Below, one piece after another: positions 1 to 10,926 of a stretch of DNA of 64,000 nucleotides. A program made the translations under genes and the position numbers. Each line of letters begins with the position of its first letter. Within the stretch, counting starts at the first letter, position 1. The notes under the pieces are model-generated. The model did no database searches, was not told where the DNA came from, and worked only from the letters and a program-made list of their open reading frames with translations. The stretch is from Sthenelais limicola (lineage: Eukaryota; Annelida; Polychaeta; Phyllodocida; Sigalionidae), in the NCBI GenBank assembly GCA_942159475.1, contig OW804097.1, positions 51,294,986 to 51,358,985 on the forward strand, in the 5' to 3' direction.

Positions 1-844
1 TGGTTGTTGAGGTGGATATGTGATGCACGACATCTGCTTTGTCCAACAATGCAGTTTCTCTTGGAAACGCTGTCCTCTGGCTCCGCATCATGCTAGATCG
101 ACAGCTGAGAAAGGATAAAAGAAATAATTACTCGATTGTCCTTGGTAATGAGCAGATGAGCCTACAGAAGTCAAGTTGTTTTTATCTGTACGAGTACATT
201 TGGGCATATATGTGATAGTGTTCCCAATTTGTGAAAAGTTATATAAATGACAGTTAGACTAAGCTGACAGTATGGAAATGATTAGTAATTAGGGAACTCA
301 CATACCTAGCCTCAAGAATGTTTGTCTCTTTTTTTAACAAACACCACTGTTTCATTATCCGGAGACTAGTGCCAAATACTCCCATTTCATCATAATTTGT
401 AAAGCTGTATTTCAGCTAAATTGACCACCAATTTCTCTCTGAATTCTTCCATACATACAACACATACATACATAGAATAAAGAGGTATACTGTAAAAAGG
501 AAAACATGTAGACAGCTGTGGAAAGGTGAACAATAGTGACCAATAATAGAATAATAATTCCACAGGCTTATTCATTCTCTGTCTCCAAGAAATTCACAAG
601 TGTTAACCTTTCATTCATTCCAGAATACTGGTGCCTAGGAGCATGTCATTATTGCAAGCACTAGAAAAGCTTAGAAGCCGAAAGAAATGTTTGTAAAGTA
701 TGGCTATAGGTGGTATACCAAGAAATAGATTTTGGCCTCATATTATATCATAATTGCTTATTGTTGGGGATTCATTAACAATAATTGTTCATATTTCACT
801 GACCTTATCAATGCATATATGTTTCGCCTGTTCTTTTTGTCGTC
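1..844. other. Non-coding stretch, no gene seen
   Basis: AT-rich sequence with only short, compositionally ordinary open frames. No protein motif, RNA gene or repeat with a partner elsewhere in the window was recognised. Confidence 0.6.
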
Positions 845-1092
845 CTGTTTGACTCCTATTTCATCTTTGTCTCCCTCTTTCTCTCTGTCTGCTCTTTTTT
901 GTCCGTGTTTGTCCTTTTGTCTCTTCCTCCCTCGATGCTCTTCTCACTCTCTGTTCTCCTTCTTCTCTTTCTTCCATGCTCCTCTCTTCTCCCTGTCTCC
1001 AACCCTCTCTGCCTCTGCCGCTCTCTCTCCTCTATCTCTTTTCCCTCTCTCCATCCCTCTCCCACTCTAACCTTTCTCTCTCCTCTGCCTCT
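845..1092. repeat. Pyrimidine-rich low-complexity tract
   Basis: About 250 bases made almost only of C and T (GA on the other strand), which opens long but meaningless Ser/Leu/Pro-rich and Arg/Glu-rich frames on the two strands. Similar tracts lie near 22.78, 60.56 and, as GA on the plus strand, 61.05 kb. Confidence 0.85.
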
Positions 1093-2717
1093 CCAAATAT
1101 ATGTATCTTTTTCATATACCCACGTATGTGGAGACATTAGATACAAGCTTATATTAAAAATATCGTCTTACCAAAGGCCTTATCTTACTTTCCTTTCCTA
1201 TATCTCTAAATACACACATCATCCACTCTATCACGTGCAAGGGAGATGGTGCCAAGGCTACACTTGCTGCAGGACATCATTCTTTCTATCAAAAGTATAA
1301 TAGGATGATGGGATGCACGTGGGACTGGCAGGTTCTGGCACTGGGACTATTGGTAGTGTAGACTATAGAGAGACCATGTGGTTTAAAACAATTGCTTTTA
1401 TATAATTGATTATAATTGAATGACTTTCCAGAATTCCTTTAAGGGAAATTTATCTATTTCTAGCTAATTGGATCAGTTCTATCTGTGGACTCAGTGCCCT
1501 TCAGTTCAATAAGAAAAAGAAAATTAAGAAATATTTTTTTTATTTTTTTAAGAAATAATTATATTATTTATTCAAGATTATATTATCATCTAGCAAATCA
1601 ATCCACCTGTATCATGCATAATCCAAGAATGATTTCACCTGCTACTGGACTTATGGATTAAGAAGTAATAAACGTAATCGGAAAATAGTTTTTAACTTAT
1701 CATCTTTAATTAGAATTATAAAAACGCTATTAAAAGGAAGAAAGATAACATAAGATTACACTAAACGGAAATTTCATTATTCATAACGCATTTCCGAGAA
1801 TAGTTTTAATGTTATAATCTTTTGTTAGAACTATCAGAACGCTATAGGGAAGAAGGATAACATCACAAATCCGTCGACATCTCTTATCAGTTTGCTGTAT
1901 TAAATACATCCATTATTATCACTATCTAAGTCTCAACTGCTTTCCCATACAATCTCATTAGCCACCATCAACGGTCTATCCCCCAGTCTTATCTCTAATA
2001 ACCAAGAAGCTAATACTTTGTGTAAAAACCCTGGACAAAGAATCCATGAATGATAAAAACAAACTTGTTTGTTAGAGATTTCCTATCACAGACCCTTTCA
2101 TGAAATGATGATTAGACACCAGGAAGCAGAACAGACATTTCCAGACAAACATGTTCACTTACTTTTGAGAGAGACTAAGCAAATATTTACAACTATAGTT
2201 TAGCAGCCCCTGATAAAGCCTTTAATTAATCAAGACTTTGCAAAGGGTTCACCCAATATCACATTTTTAATACTTTTTTTAGGGCAAACCTTCTCAAATT
2301 TACCTGCAAGGATGTTGCATTAGCATTACTCTGGGTAGTAAAAATTATGCTTAAATGCTGGAAATTAAACGGACAAAAATGCAGGGACCATTTGAAAGCT
2401 AACCAAAATCGATAAATCAACTGTTTGCTGTCAGTAGAAAATTACTTCATTTGTTATGAGAAACTGGCAGTTGGAGGAAGCCATGCATGTGTACCCTTAC
2501 TTTGTTTTGAATTCAGAACCCGCTAATGCTGGGGGCACATATTCACAATTTCAAGGCCGATTTAGCACCTACTATTCGTTGTACGATCTCCTTTCAGCCG
2601 CACACAAATCATGCAGGTTCACAACTAATCGCGAGGGCACGATTTTGGGGCACACATGCACAATTTTGGGGCCCGATTTCAGCGCAGGTTTCCAAGTTTG
2701 AGATTGTACTATTCCAG
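1093..2717. other. Non-coding stretch with one direct repeat
   Basis: No gene seen. It holds an imperfect direct repeat at 1681-1752 and 1797-1865, described separately. The rest is AT-rich unique-looking sequence. Confidence 0.6.
1681..1865 (+). repeat. Imperfect direct repeat, about 70 bp, two copies
   Basis: The copy at 1681-1752 and the copy at 1797-1865 share the order GAAAATAGTTTT, then a TTAGAA(T/C)TAT core, then AACGCTAT, then GGAAGAA and GATAACAT. Roughly 45 bases of unrelated sequence separate them. Origin unknown; it may be a local duplication. Confidence 0.65.
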
Positions 2718-2853
2718 TGAAGCACGATTTGTGTTGAGATCATGATTGTGTATGTGTGCGGGAACCCACGATATTTTTCAAAATCAGCATGTAATTTGAG
2801 GTGATCCAAATCGTACAACCTAGACTCACGATCTCAACCCAAATTGTGCTTCA
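2718..2853. repeat. Inverted repeat, 31-bp arms
   Basis: Bases 2718-2748 and 2823-2853 are reverse complements apart from a few mismatches; the shared core is TGAAGCAC then TTGAGATC. The loop is about 74 bases. The region around it (about 2.5-2.97 kb) carries repeated CGATTT-like words similar to those inside the TIR element that starts at 2980, so it may be a relic of a related element. Confidence 0.6.
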
Positions 2854-2979
2854 AATCCAATGTGAGCGGGCAAAAACAAGCCGATTTCAACTAAAATCAT
2901 CATTATCTGAGCCCACATTTTGTCGCAGGACATGAAATCGTACGATTTGCAAAATCATGAATATATGTCCACCGCTTAA

Positions 2980-3810
2980 TGCCCCGTCTACACAGGGGCG
3001 AATTCAAAAACTGCTGCGAATCTGGCACTTGCGATCATTTGCATGTGAAATCGTAGAAATCCTGTGCGAATCGGCGGGGATCTTGTGCGATTTCAGAGAT
3101 AATACTCTGCGATTTGATGTTTTAATCTCTACACATGTGCGATTTCAGCTGCAAACTCATGTGAAATCTCAGGTCTGGATTCGCAGCAGATGTGCGAGTT
3201 GGATCACTTCAAATTATAAGAAAATGGAGGGAGAGACTGAAAATATTTTTTGGGGTGTACTTGCGACGGTTTAGAAAAAATCTAGAAAGAATCAATTCAT
3301 AATCACAAATTTTTAACATGCTTGAGACAACATATCTGTGCATGTTCTGTGAAAAAATCGTTATGATTCACCCATAATTCGTTAAGATACACCTGTTCAA
3401 ACATACCTGCAATCACATGCGAATTTCGGATATTTCCGAAATTCGCATGACCTCCTGCGATAAGTCTTGGACAGTAATAGAGGTGTATGAATTGTCGTGG
3501 CTAGCCCTACACATATGCGAATGCTTGAAGAAGTATGTGCGATTCCATTTGAAATCGCATCAACTGAGATTTTTCACATGCGATTTGGGTTATTTCACCT
3601 GCGATCTGGCATATCTGAAATCGCACATGAATTTGCATGTGTGTGGGGCAATTTTTGCTCCTGCGATTAGTCGTAGGATTCTGCAAATGGTCGCAGCTGT
3701 CCCTACATAGAGGCGATTTAGTTTTAAAAATCAATGCGATTTCGTCTGAAGTCGCACGAATTGCCGCAAGGCCCAAATCGCATCCCAATTCGCCCCTATG
3801 TAGACGGGCA
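2980..3810. mobile_element. Non-autonomous TIR DNA transposon (MITE), PIF/Harbinger-like by target site
   Basis: The 831-bp element starts TGCCCCGTCTACACAGGGGC and ends with the near-perfect reverse complement (GCCCCTATGTAGACGGGCA), giving TIRs of about 25 bp with one indel and one mismatch. It is flanked on both sides by TAA (2977-2979 and 3811-3813), the 3-bp duplication expected for PIF/Harbinger elements. No transposase is encoded. The interior is full of GCGA(T/A)TT words in both orientations, about 20 by eye, and a 34-bp palindrome sits close to the centre. Superfamily is inferred only from the TSD. Confidence 0.75.
3416..3449. repeat. Perfect palindrome inside the TIR element
   Basis: CATGCGAATTTCGGA is followed by 4 bases and then its exact reverse complement: 15-bp arms with no mismatch. 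It lies near the middle of the 831-bp element and is made from the same GCGAATT word that recurs throughout it. Confidence 0.85.
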
Positions 3811-3813
3811 TAA

Positions 3814-5146
3814 GCACTGTCTATCCCTATATGGGAACGGGCGTATGTCAGAAGACGCACAATCGACAGCTGAACAGATTAACATTTTAAGATGAAAAAT
3901 GATTAATACTAGCTATACATCAGAGTATATTTGATATCGCGTTGATTGAAAAAATCTGCCATTTATGTTAAACTGTATTTTGAACCTCAAATTTGGGTTA
4001 TTTGCAAGGATTTGTGAAGATGGATTGTCTATTTTCTGACACCTTGACCCATAACAAGGATGTCCCAGGTGCGGCAAGGCAGGTATAAGGAAATCCTGGC
4101 TAAGGCTAGCCACTATAGATAGGCCTGACTGTTGGGGCGGTGGTCATAACAAATTATCATAAGTATAGGCGATAAATATGCTAACTACCTATACTGATAA
4201 TCCCTCCCTCCTCTGGGGTATAATGGGTAACGATTATGTTACAACTGCATTTGCTAGACAGAGGATATACTTATTTCCATACGCTCAAAATATATAGTTT
4301 AAAAATGACATATATAGTAAATTACATTATGGGTGACCTGGAGGCCGATTATCAATTCACTTACTGAATTCGAAGTATATATAATGTCCGCATGAGAATA
4401 TGAAAAAATTTGATGAAAAAATAGAATAATAATGAAATGGAATTATCCTCCACTTGTTGTTGTGTTCCTATTCAGCATTGTGTCGAATGGCCTCCTATAC
4501 TCGAAGAACACACATCCAAATTCACAATGCGTTCCTAGAGAGAGCTGAGGGGTTAAGTCAGAATGCAGTGATGCAGGAAGCTGGGGGGGGGGGGGGGAAC
4601 ACATGGGCCATGGCCCCCCACCAATCAAAGTAAGGGGGCCAGACTATGGTATCCCCCCCCTCCCTCACCATTTTGCTTTATATCAATTTTCGAAATGCTG
4701 AAAAAAACAAAGATTCTACTCATGCACTAATATAAAATGCCATGCAGTAAAGTTTAACTACAAGGTTTCAACCTGTGCAGTGGTTCTCCTAACATAGAGC
4801 AGGAGAGAAAGCTTTCTTCTATTTATGCAATTTCCCCATTTTCACTGGGAAATTCATTAGCTCCAACAGGCGAGTTGTTGTGAGCATAGCGTATGCATTG
4901 TCAAGGCATGGAGCTTATGCCTGATCATTGTTGCCACCTGGGAGCAACTCTCACTACCCCCACATACTTCAACGCCACCTACATTCACCCCCACTTCACT
5001 ATCCTACCCCCAGTACTCTTCCTCACTTCCTCTCGGACCTTCCACCGGTCAAAACCTCCTCCAGCTTATCTCCTACTTTTAAAATTGATGGCCAGCCCAA
5101 CGGTTATTAATTTTTGGCAGTAATTTAAAACAGTTACTACTAAAGA
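3814..5146. other. Non-coding stretch, no gene seen
   Basis: No supported gene. A homopolymer of 15 G lies at 4583-4597, close to short C runs near 4612 and 4655. The remainder has no partner elsewhere in the window that I noticed. Confidence 0.55.
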
Positions 5147-5281
5147 TGACGGGAAGAGCTACAAGATCCAAGCAGAAGTCTGCTGCTGGAAACACGGCAG
5201 AAAAAACAAAGAAAGGAGCAGTGGTCAACCCACAAAAGAAAACAGTGGCCAAGCATGCTGTAACGGCCAAGGCATGACAAC
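5147..5281 (+). pseudogene. Basic N-terminal ORF fragment of the DIRS-like element
   Basis: An ATG at 5147 opens about 44 codons ending at TGA. The product is very rich in Lys, Thr and Ala (it begins MTGRATRSKQK), as expected for a nucleic-acid-binding gag N terminus but not diagnostic. Further basic sequence continues in another frame to about 5440. Assigned to the element by position only. Confidence 0.35.
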
Positions 5282-5494
5282 AGAAAATACAAAGAGATTC
5301 AAACCATGAGGAATAGAGCTGCTGCGCTGGGCGATAATAAAGTGAAACATACCACCGTAGCAAGGCCCAATAACTCAAACACCCATGCAAGTAGGAAGGC
5401 AGATCAACATGTACAAAAGGGCTCAATCTGCCAAGATTGAAATGCTCCACAGGGGTGCAGACATGATGGAGATCATTTCAACGGAAATATAAAC

Positions 5495-6309
5495 ATGCTA
5501 CATGGTTGTGCCTATTGCTTCTCAGTGAAAGGAAAGGCATTCAACCACAGGGTGGGGGAGTGCACTGACTGGCCAGCGACCAGGGTTGGTCGTCTCAGCA
5601 GGGGAAAGGAGCAGGCAGACCTTCCCTTGCCCCCTTCTCTCAAAAAACATGTAGTTCCCCCTTTGAATAGGATACACAAAGGGGGAAACAGCGGAGTCTC
5701 TTCTTCCCCTAGCCAAACTATCGCTACTAGTGACAATAAGAAATGTTCCCCAACTCAACCCAATCATAACAAAGATGGCGGCGCCCACGCCCGCTCCTGG
5801 GCAGCCCCATCTCGTCCAGGCACTCGTGGGAGCGAGAGCTGGAGCGAGATGGGCACGTCATATGAGTATGGTGGCCACTGTCAACAAAGTGAGCTTTACT
5901 GCATCACACTTCAGAAGGAACCCCTCAAGCTGCTAGCGTGGATAGCAATAATGGATTAGCAATTGAATCCGACAGTTTAGTGTCCATAGACTTTCATGCC
6001 ATTAGGAAATACTGTGAGACAGATGGGTCGCTGTGCCCAGCGCCAGCTGACCCCGAATCATTCAGTGCACATCATAAACAACACTGGCCCGATATGGTAA
6101 GCAAAGGATGTTACTGTAATGACCTGGTTAAAATATATTCATATGTTAAAGCATCTGGCATTCCCAACCACAAAGGGGCTAAGCTGTTAGTCCCCTCTGA
6201 GCTAAACATAGATGGCTGGGAAAAATACCTAGTGGTTGAGAGCACTGGAGGAGGATTGGCCTCAGTGAGATCAACCACCATAGGGTGGCCCTCTCAGTTG
6301 AGGGCATAG
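5495..6309 (+). pseudogene. DIRS-like gag / pre-RT region, frame-shifted
   Basis: Two overlapping frames join here. The first (5495-5959) starts with a CX2C pair followed by FNHRVGEC, a possible zinc-binding cluster, then a Ser/Pro-rich linker. The second (5938-6309) contains GIPNHKGAKLLVPSELNIDG, which resembles the segment DIRS-type proteins carry just before reverse transcriptase (a G.P...GA...P..LNI..W pattern ending in GWP). The GWP appears at about 6287, and the sequence then jumps directly into recombinase-like sequence. Inferred: two ORF pieces displaced by a frameshift, followed by a deletion junction. Recognition of the pre-RT segment is from memory of the family, without a search. 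Confidence 0.5.
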
Positions 6310-6965
6310 AGAGCAGGAGTGACTACTCGCCATTGCCGAAAACACCCATCAGCATGACTGACCTAAGGCGGGTCATAACTCAGGCAGCTCATCTAGAAGA
6401 GGGCACCATGATAAAAGCAGCCCTCATGATATTATTCTTCAGGGCCATGAGACAGTCTGAGGTAGCCCCGCCATCCGTCAACGCATTCAACCATCAGAAA
6501 CATCTCACCAGGGGAGATGTGATCGTCAATATGGACCCAATGATAATAACAATCAGGCACATCAAGAATGCTCAGAGAGCATCACAGTTTCAGCTACATT
6601 ACATGCGGCCAGTGACCCGACCTGGTGTGTCATAGCAGCCATAAAATCAATGTAAGTAGCATCCCCCACGACATCAGCGTTGCAGCCTTTCTTGGTATTC
6701 ACCAGATCACACAGGCCCATGCCGGTCTCTTTTATAAAAAAATAATGGGACACATCAATAAGAACATGTCGACTTGACCCAGTAAAACTGTCCCTACACT
6801 CGCTCAGGAAGGCGGCAGCCACTGAGGCATTCTCGCAGGGTGTCCCTGAACTCAACATAAAAAAATTGGGTCATGGAGATCAGACTCGCATAAAAAATAT
6901 ATCTATACCAACCTCCAAGAGGGTCAGCACAACCCTAAATGCTACCATATCACAATCATAAAGGC
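6285..6965 (+). pseudogene. Tyrosine recombinase C-terminal half, DIRS-like, broken
   Basis: The first frame (to 6635) has TPISMTDLRRV followed by LFFRAMRQSEVAPPSVNAF and HLTRGDV; the Arg in the RQSEVAP segment fits the first catalytic Arg region of DIRS recombinases. After a frameshift near 6600 the next frame reads DPTWCVIAAIKSM, a stop, then QPFLVFTRS. After further breaks it reads LSLHSLRKAAATEAF and IKKLGHG, which carries the HxxR box (HSLR). The expected Trp after GH and the nucleophilic Tyr are not evident. These motifs identify the family; the enzyme cannot be active. Confidence 0.65.
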
Positions 6966-7370
6966 CTTCCTTTATCCCCACCCACCACTCCTCATACCCA
7001 ATTCTGGGAGCCTTGGCTAATTAATTTAAATTATTATTTATCTATTATTATTTTTTCCCTGTTTATATAATTTTCAAAAAACAAATATACCTTATTCTTT
7101 ATCTCATTAACTCAAAATGAAAATTATATCTCCAAGAGCCATGCTTCCAGTCTTATGTTCACAGGTGCCGCAATAATCAAAAGAAGTACAGTAGATCAGA
7201 ACTTTGTATTTAGCTATAAAATAGTAATACTGATTATGCCACTTTATTGTTGGAAGTGTGCTTATTCAGAAAGTTTTTTTGTTTTTTTTATTAAAAGAGA
7301 CTTGCGTTTGACCTCCACTGATTACTTTCCGATTGTGTTTCTCTCAAATATTATAGCCAGTGTCCATTTA

Positions 7371-7446
7371 CAGTATAGATGTGGAAACCTACCACCCTGC
7401 ACCATCTACAGTATAGATGTGGAAACCTACCACCCTGCACCTTATA
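7371..7446 (+). repeat. Tandem duplication, two 38-bp units
   Basis: CAGTATAGATGTGGAAACCT and the following 18 bases occur twice head to tail, starting at 7371 and 7409, without internal mismatch over the compared part. The pair ends directly in front of SINE-like copy 1. Confidence 0.85.
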
Positions 7447-7450
7447 AGGC

Positions 7451-7632
7451 CCGGTCCTGGGTAAGACCCTAGAGTGCCTTTCTGTCACTTTTCCTCTGTC
7501 TCTCTCTTCCTTCTTTGATATCTCTATATCCTCGTTAAGATCATAAACTGCCTACCTCTCAGCTCTCCCGCCCTTGAAATTACCTTCAATGTATTGGTAA
7601 GGGCGTCAAGCAACCAATCTCACCCACTCACT
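7451..7632 (+). mobile_element. SINE-like retroposon family S, copy 1 (plus)
   Basis: Starts CCGGTCCTGGGTAAGACC, continues through a CT-rich part and a well conserved block CTCAGCTCTCCCGCCCTTG, and ends in CACTCACTCAC, an (ACTC)n tail. Copies 2 (21807-21916) and 3 (26081-26284, minus) share this architecture. Flanking sequences CACCTTATAAGGC and CACCTAATATGGC (7438-7450, 7633-7645) agree at 11 of 13 positions and may be a decayed target duplication. No tRNA or 5S head was recognised, so the class is inferred from tail, length and duplications. Confidence 0.65.
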
Positions 7633-7645
7633 CACCTAATATGGC

Positions 7646-9110
7646 TGTCAGGTGAGCGATCTGGTTACCCACTCTATACATGTACTCTATGCTCTTCTCT
7701 TTGTCTTTTCTCAAGTCAGTATCAGTCTATGAAATTGAATCCAAATAAAGCCACTAACGAAGGCTAAAGTAGACGGGAGTTTTTTAATGCTGCCAATCAT
7801 GGAAAGATAATTTTGTAACTCAACTTAACTAGTTATCACGTTGTTCTCATGCATATTGTGTTTTGAGAAAACACACAGTCATGTATCCAAATTGTGTTCC
7901 ATCACATTGCATTTGGGAATGACCAATGTAAGTTGACAACAAAGAAGTAAATTTCAACATTAAAACAGGGTAGTTTGAATATAAACTCAACTGTCACACT
8001 CAGAGTAAAACTGTGTCACTCACAATGATACAATGATTTCCTTGTTTGATAAGAAAACTATCCCTAAACCAACTCTTCGCTGTATTCCTTATAGACTATA
8101 CTATTCCACTTTGTGGGACAAAGTTGACCCCCCCCCACCCCAATGTTCAAATTGCTTCCTACATCACTGGAACGGATTCTTAGAGTTTTAATAATCCAAT
8201 CAGAATGGAAAGACCTATTCACTAAGAGTACTCACCTTCGTCCTCCTACCTATACATAAACCTTATGGAGTAGAATAACACTTGCCATGTTGAACCATAT
8301 ATTATATAGACGTCCCATTCAAAATTTTGCCAATTACATTACAATTTTAACTTAGTAAAAATAAGGTATAAATAGTAGTACATGAATTACAGCTACCATA
8401 TTAATTCAATCCAAACTTAAATTTTAGATTCATTTCTTTTAGACTGTGTATGTCTAACATAATATGCATCCAGAAATATAAGCTAGTTCTAAAATCTAGA
8501 AGAACAACACTGTACAGCAAAGCCGCCCAAGGGAGCAACCCCATTGTATGTTCATTCAGTGTAAATTCCATTTCTTCCCATACAAGTTTCCCTTTCCACA
8601 GGTTTCTAAAAGGGAACACAACTTGTCCATCCAGGTTAGTAGTGCCACATTATTTACCAGATTCCTCTTTCAAATATCTTATTGGGCCTGATGTCTTTAA
8701 AAACGTAGCTGGCTAAAGTTCTATTGATGTGACCTTTTCTCTTACACTTAATATTATTCACTGAAGAGTGGTCAATATACACGAGGAAATACATACAGGT
8801 TAATTAACAAGGGGGTGGAAGAAGGGGGCGTATTGCTTGACGCATCGCATATCGCTCGACAGAGGAAATGACGAAGCGCCAGCTGAGTGATATCCTCTGC
8901 GGGAACGAGAACGATATGCCCCCTCCTTCTAGCCCCGAGTTTGTTAACATATCCATATAAGATAAAGCTAGAGCGATTTCTAAGAAAGGAGGTAGAAAAG
9001 AAATGGTAGAAAGAAGGTTTTCTTTGTCCGGAATGTTCTCGGAATTTGTTGAATTACAAACTACTTTACTCATCTGTAGATGTCAATGCCCCCTCTCTGG
9101 ATGTCGTCGT
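7646..9110. other. Non-coding stretch, no gene seen
   Basis: Contains a poly-C run near 8130 and two overlapping open frames on opposite strands around 8.4-8.7 kb with no recognisable features. GC-richer sequence at 8.81-8.94 kb contains an imperfect GGGGGC/GCCCCC inverted pair. Nothing here supports a gene. Confidence 0.5.
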
Positions 9111-9160
9111 ATGTGGTTTGTGAGGGTATTTGGGGTGGAAATGTGGTTTTGAAGCCCTTT
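9111..9160 (-). repeat. Dispersed repeat family E, partial copy
   Basis: TATGTGGTTTGTGAGGGTAT and the next 30 bases are the reverse complement, with few mismatches, of 59104-59151. The 59-kb copy continues into sequence shared with 45.0 kb, so all three belong to one dispersed family of unknown class. Confidence 0.65.
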
Positions 9161-9435
9161 TAAAATTGCGATCTCTACACTCTATTTATAGCCTGGGAAA
9201 GCCCCTGTGAGATACTACGTCATTTCCCACAACCTACGTCCAGGGGGACCTAACTATAAGTGACCAGCCAAACAGAAGGGGACCCCAGGGTCAAATTTTC
9301 CAATTTGGGTTCATTATAGATTCTGAATCTGCATGTCCCCCTGGAAAATAGTTGAAAAGTCCCAGAATTTGAAATATGGGCTTTTTTGTAAAGTTATGTG
9401 AGTTTTCAGTAGATGCTCTCAAATAGGTTGGGGGA

Positions 9436-9582
9436 GTGACTCATTTTCCTGTGACACATCATATGTACAAAAAATAAATATTAAAAAAGGTATGAAAGTC
9501 AGAGAAGAGGGGGAGGGAAAAGAGGGAGAGGGGGAAATGTGGGGAGAGAGGGGGACCGTCCGGAGGACGGGTACTTTGCTAG
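9436..9582 (+). mobile_element. Probable Helitron 3' terminal segment
   Basis: A perfect 6-bp-stem hairpin CCGTCCGGAGGACGG (9556-9570) is followed after 8 bases by CTAG (9579-9582) and then T. Hairpin plus CTRR and insertion before T is the classical Helitron 3' end. A GA-rich stretch precedes it. At 9436-9466 lies GTGACTCATTTTCCTG, shared with the inverted repeats at 46.43 and 46.80 kb. A related end GGGTATTTGCTAGT is at 61.4 kb. No Rep/helicase protein and no 5' end were found, so this would be non-autonomous. Confidence 0.5.
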
Positions 9583-9837
9583 TTTATTATATATGAGTTA
9601 ATATGTTTGTGAGAAGCCATTTTGGAATCATATCGCTTCATTTTGTTGAAATATTTGTGACTGTGGTGTCACATCATTTCAAACGATCGATGACATATCA
9701 CTATGCTGCTAGCGCATTGATATGACTGATTGGCAAAGCAGGGAAAAGGGGATTTGGTCTGTGTACGTTTTGTAGCCAAATAGTTCATTTCGTCGCAATA
9801 TTTCTAGTGATTTTTACTTGTCGTCACATAAGATTGC

Positions 9838-9858
9838 TCTATCTATCTATCTATCTAT
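9838..9858. repeat. (CTAT)n microsatellite
   Basis: Five tandem tetranucleotides, perfect. Confidence 0.95.
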
Positions 9859-10150
9859 ATATTCAAATTGCCTTGGTAGTTGCATTCTATATGGGCAGGA
9901 AGGATGTGTCTCCAGGATACATCTGATAGGAATAAATACCATTTACAAAAATGTTTGAGATATGTACAAATCAGGGCTGAGGGTGGATGTCACACTGTAT
10001 GTGAAAACTAAATTAAGCAGGTTATTTTTTGGGAGGCGGAGAGGTCCGCCTTATATAGTATTTGCAAGGAATGATATTTTGACCCTAAAAGATGGCCTAG
10101 GGTGCATGGAGGAGCTGGTTGGTAGTAGTTAGCTTTGAGACTCAGTCAAC

Positions 10151-10190
10151 CTCGGTGGTGTAGTGGTTAGCATGGGTGGGTTCACTACAA
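10151..10190 (+). repeat. tRNA-like promoter fragment, possible SINE head
   Basis: TCGGTGGTGTAGTGGTTAGC matches the D-arm / A-box style of tRNA-derived SINE heads (TGGTGTAGTGG). GGTTCACTAC at about 10179 is a poor B box and lies closer than in a real tRNA, and no anticodon or acceptor stems can be drawn. It sits directly next to the LINE tail at 10.26 kb. Treated as a decayed SINE head, not a tRNA gene. Confidence 0.3.
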
Positions 10191-10926
10191 CTGGTGTCAT
10201 TTACTAGGCCACTCAATAAGGTAGCAGTAGAAACCCTTCACACAGAATCATATGTATGTATGTATGTATGTACTATTTTTATTTCCGTGAATACAGTTAC
10301 ATTATATCGGAAAAAGGAATAAAGTTATACATCTTATATAAAAAAACTTTCAAGAACTCTTGGTTTTCCAAGTCTTCCTAAATTACAAGGATGGTGGAAG
10401 AATAGTATTGTTTGATTGAGATTCCACAATGTTTAGATGTTGAGTATTAAATAATACAACAAGTGACGTGGGTACATAACATATACTATATGGGAACTAT
10501 CGGAGTGTAGTTCAATAAGAAATTTTTAACATTATTATATTACAAAATTACAAAATTACAGTACAACACATAATATTTTCATTGAGTTATTCCAATATCA
10601 ATTACTTATTATGTTTGAGATAATAATAGAATCTCATTATAATTTTTACATAGGAGCTAGACTATACTTTAGGTCTATTACCTTTGAACATTTTGTTTAC
10701 ATTCATAAGTAATACAGAAAGTAATTCTGCAAATGGCATTACAGCAATAAACAGCAAGTTATAGTACAAAATAATGTAGTGAAATCACATATCACTTTTG
10801 TTTGATAACCTCACCTTTACCTCCCCTGATTTGAGTTAAAACGCTTCTGTGTTTGTATTGAGTGCTTAATGAATCATTATTCAACAATACTCTTTCCAGA
10901 ATATTATATTTTCAACCACATAAATT

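Larger units (their letters stand above)
5147..6970 (+). mobile_element. Decayed, internally deleted DIRS-like tyrosine-recombinase retrotransposon
   Basis: Three consecutive remains read on the plus strand: a basic N-terminal ORF from an ATG at 5147, a Cys/His-containing segment from 5495 that runs into a pre-RT segment, and the C-terminal half of a tyrosine recombinase from about 6290. The RT/RNase H region that should lie between the last two is absent, so the copy is internally deleted. Several frameshifts and stops separate the parts. Terminal repeats were not found, so the boundaries are those of the recognisable coding parts only. Confidence 0.6.

Noticed and set aside
732..1300. Long Ser/Leu-rich and Arg/Glu-rich open frames on both strands
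   Set aside because: They follow from the CT-rich tract at 845-1092; no motif, and both strands are open because of composition.
2456..3860. Open frames over the TIR element and its left neighbour
   Set aside because: They are made of repeated GCGATTT words and run across inverted repeats; no protein family is recognisable.
7371..7446. CRISPR-like or regulatory repeat array
   Set aside because: Only two directly adjoining units without spacers; a simple tandem duplication in a eukaryotic setting.
8401..8716. Two overlapping ORFs on opposite strands
   Set aside because: No start context, motif, signal or coiled coil, and they shadow each other in AT-rich sequence.
10151..10190. tRNA gene
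   Set aside because: A-box-like sequence only; the B box is poor and too close, and no acceptor or anticodon stem can be drawn. Kept only as a possible SINE head.
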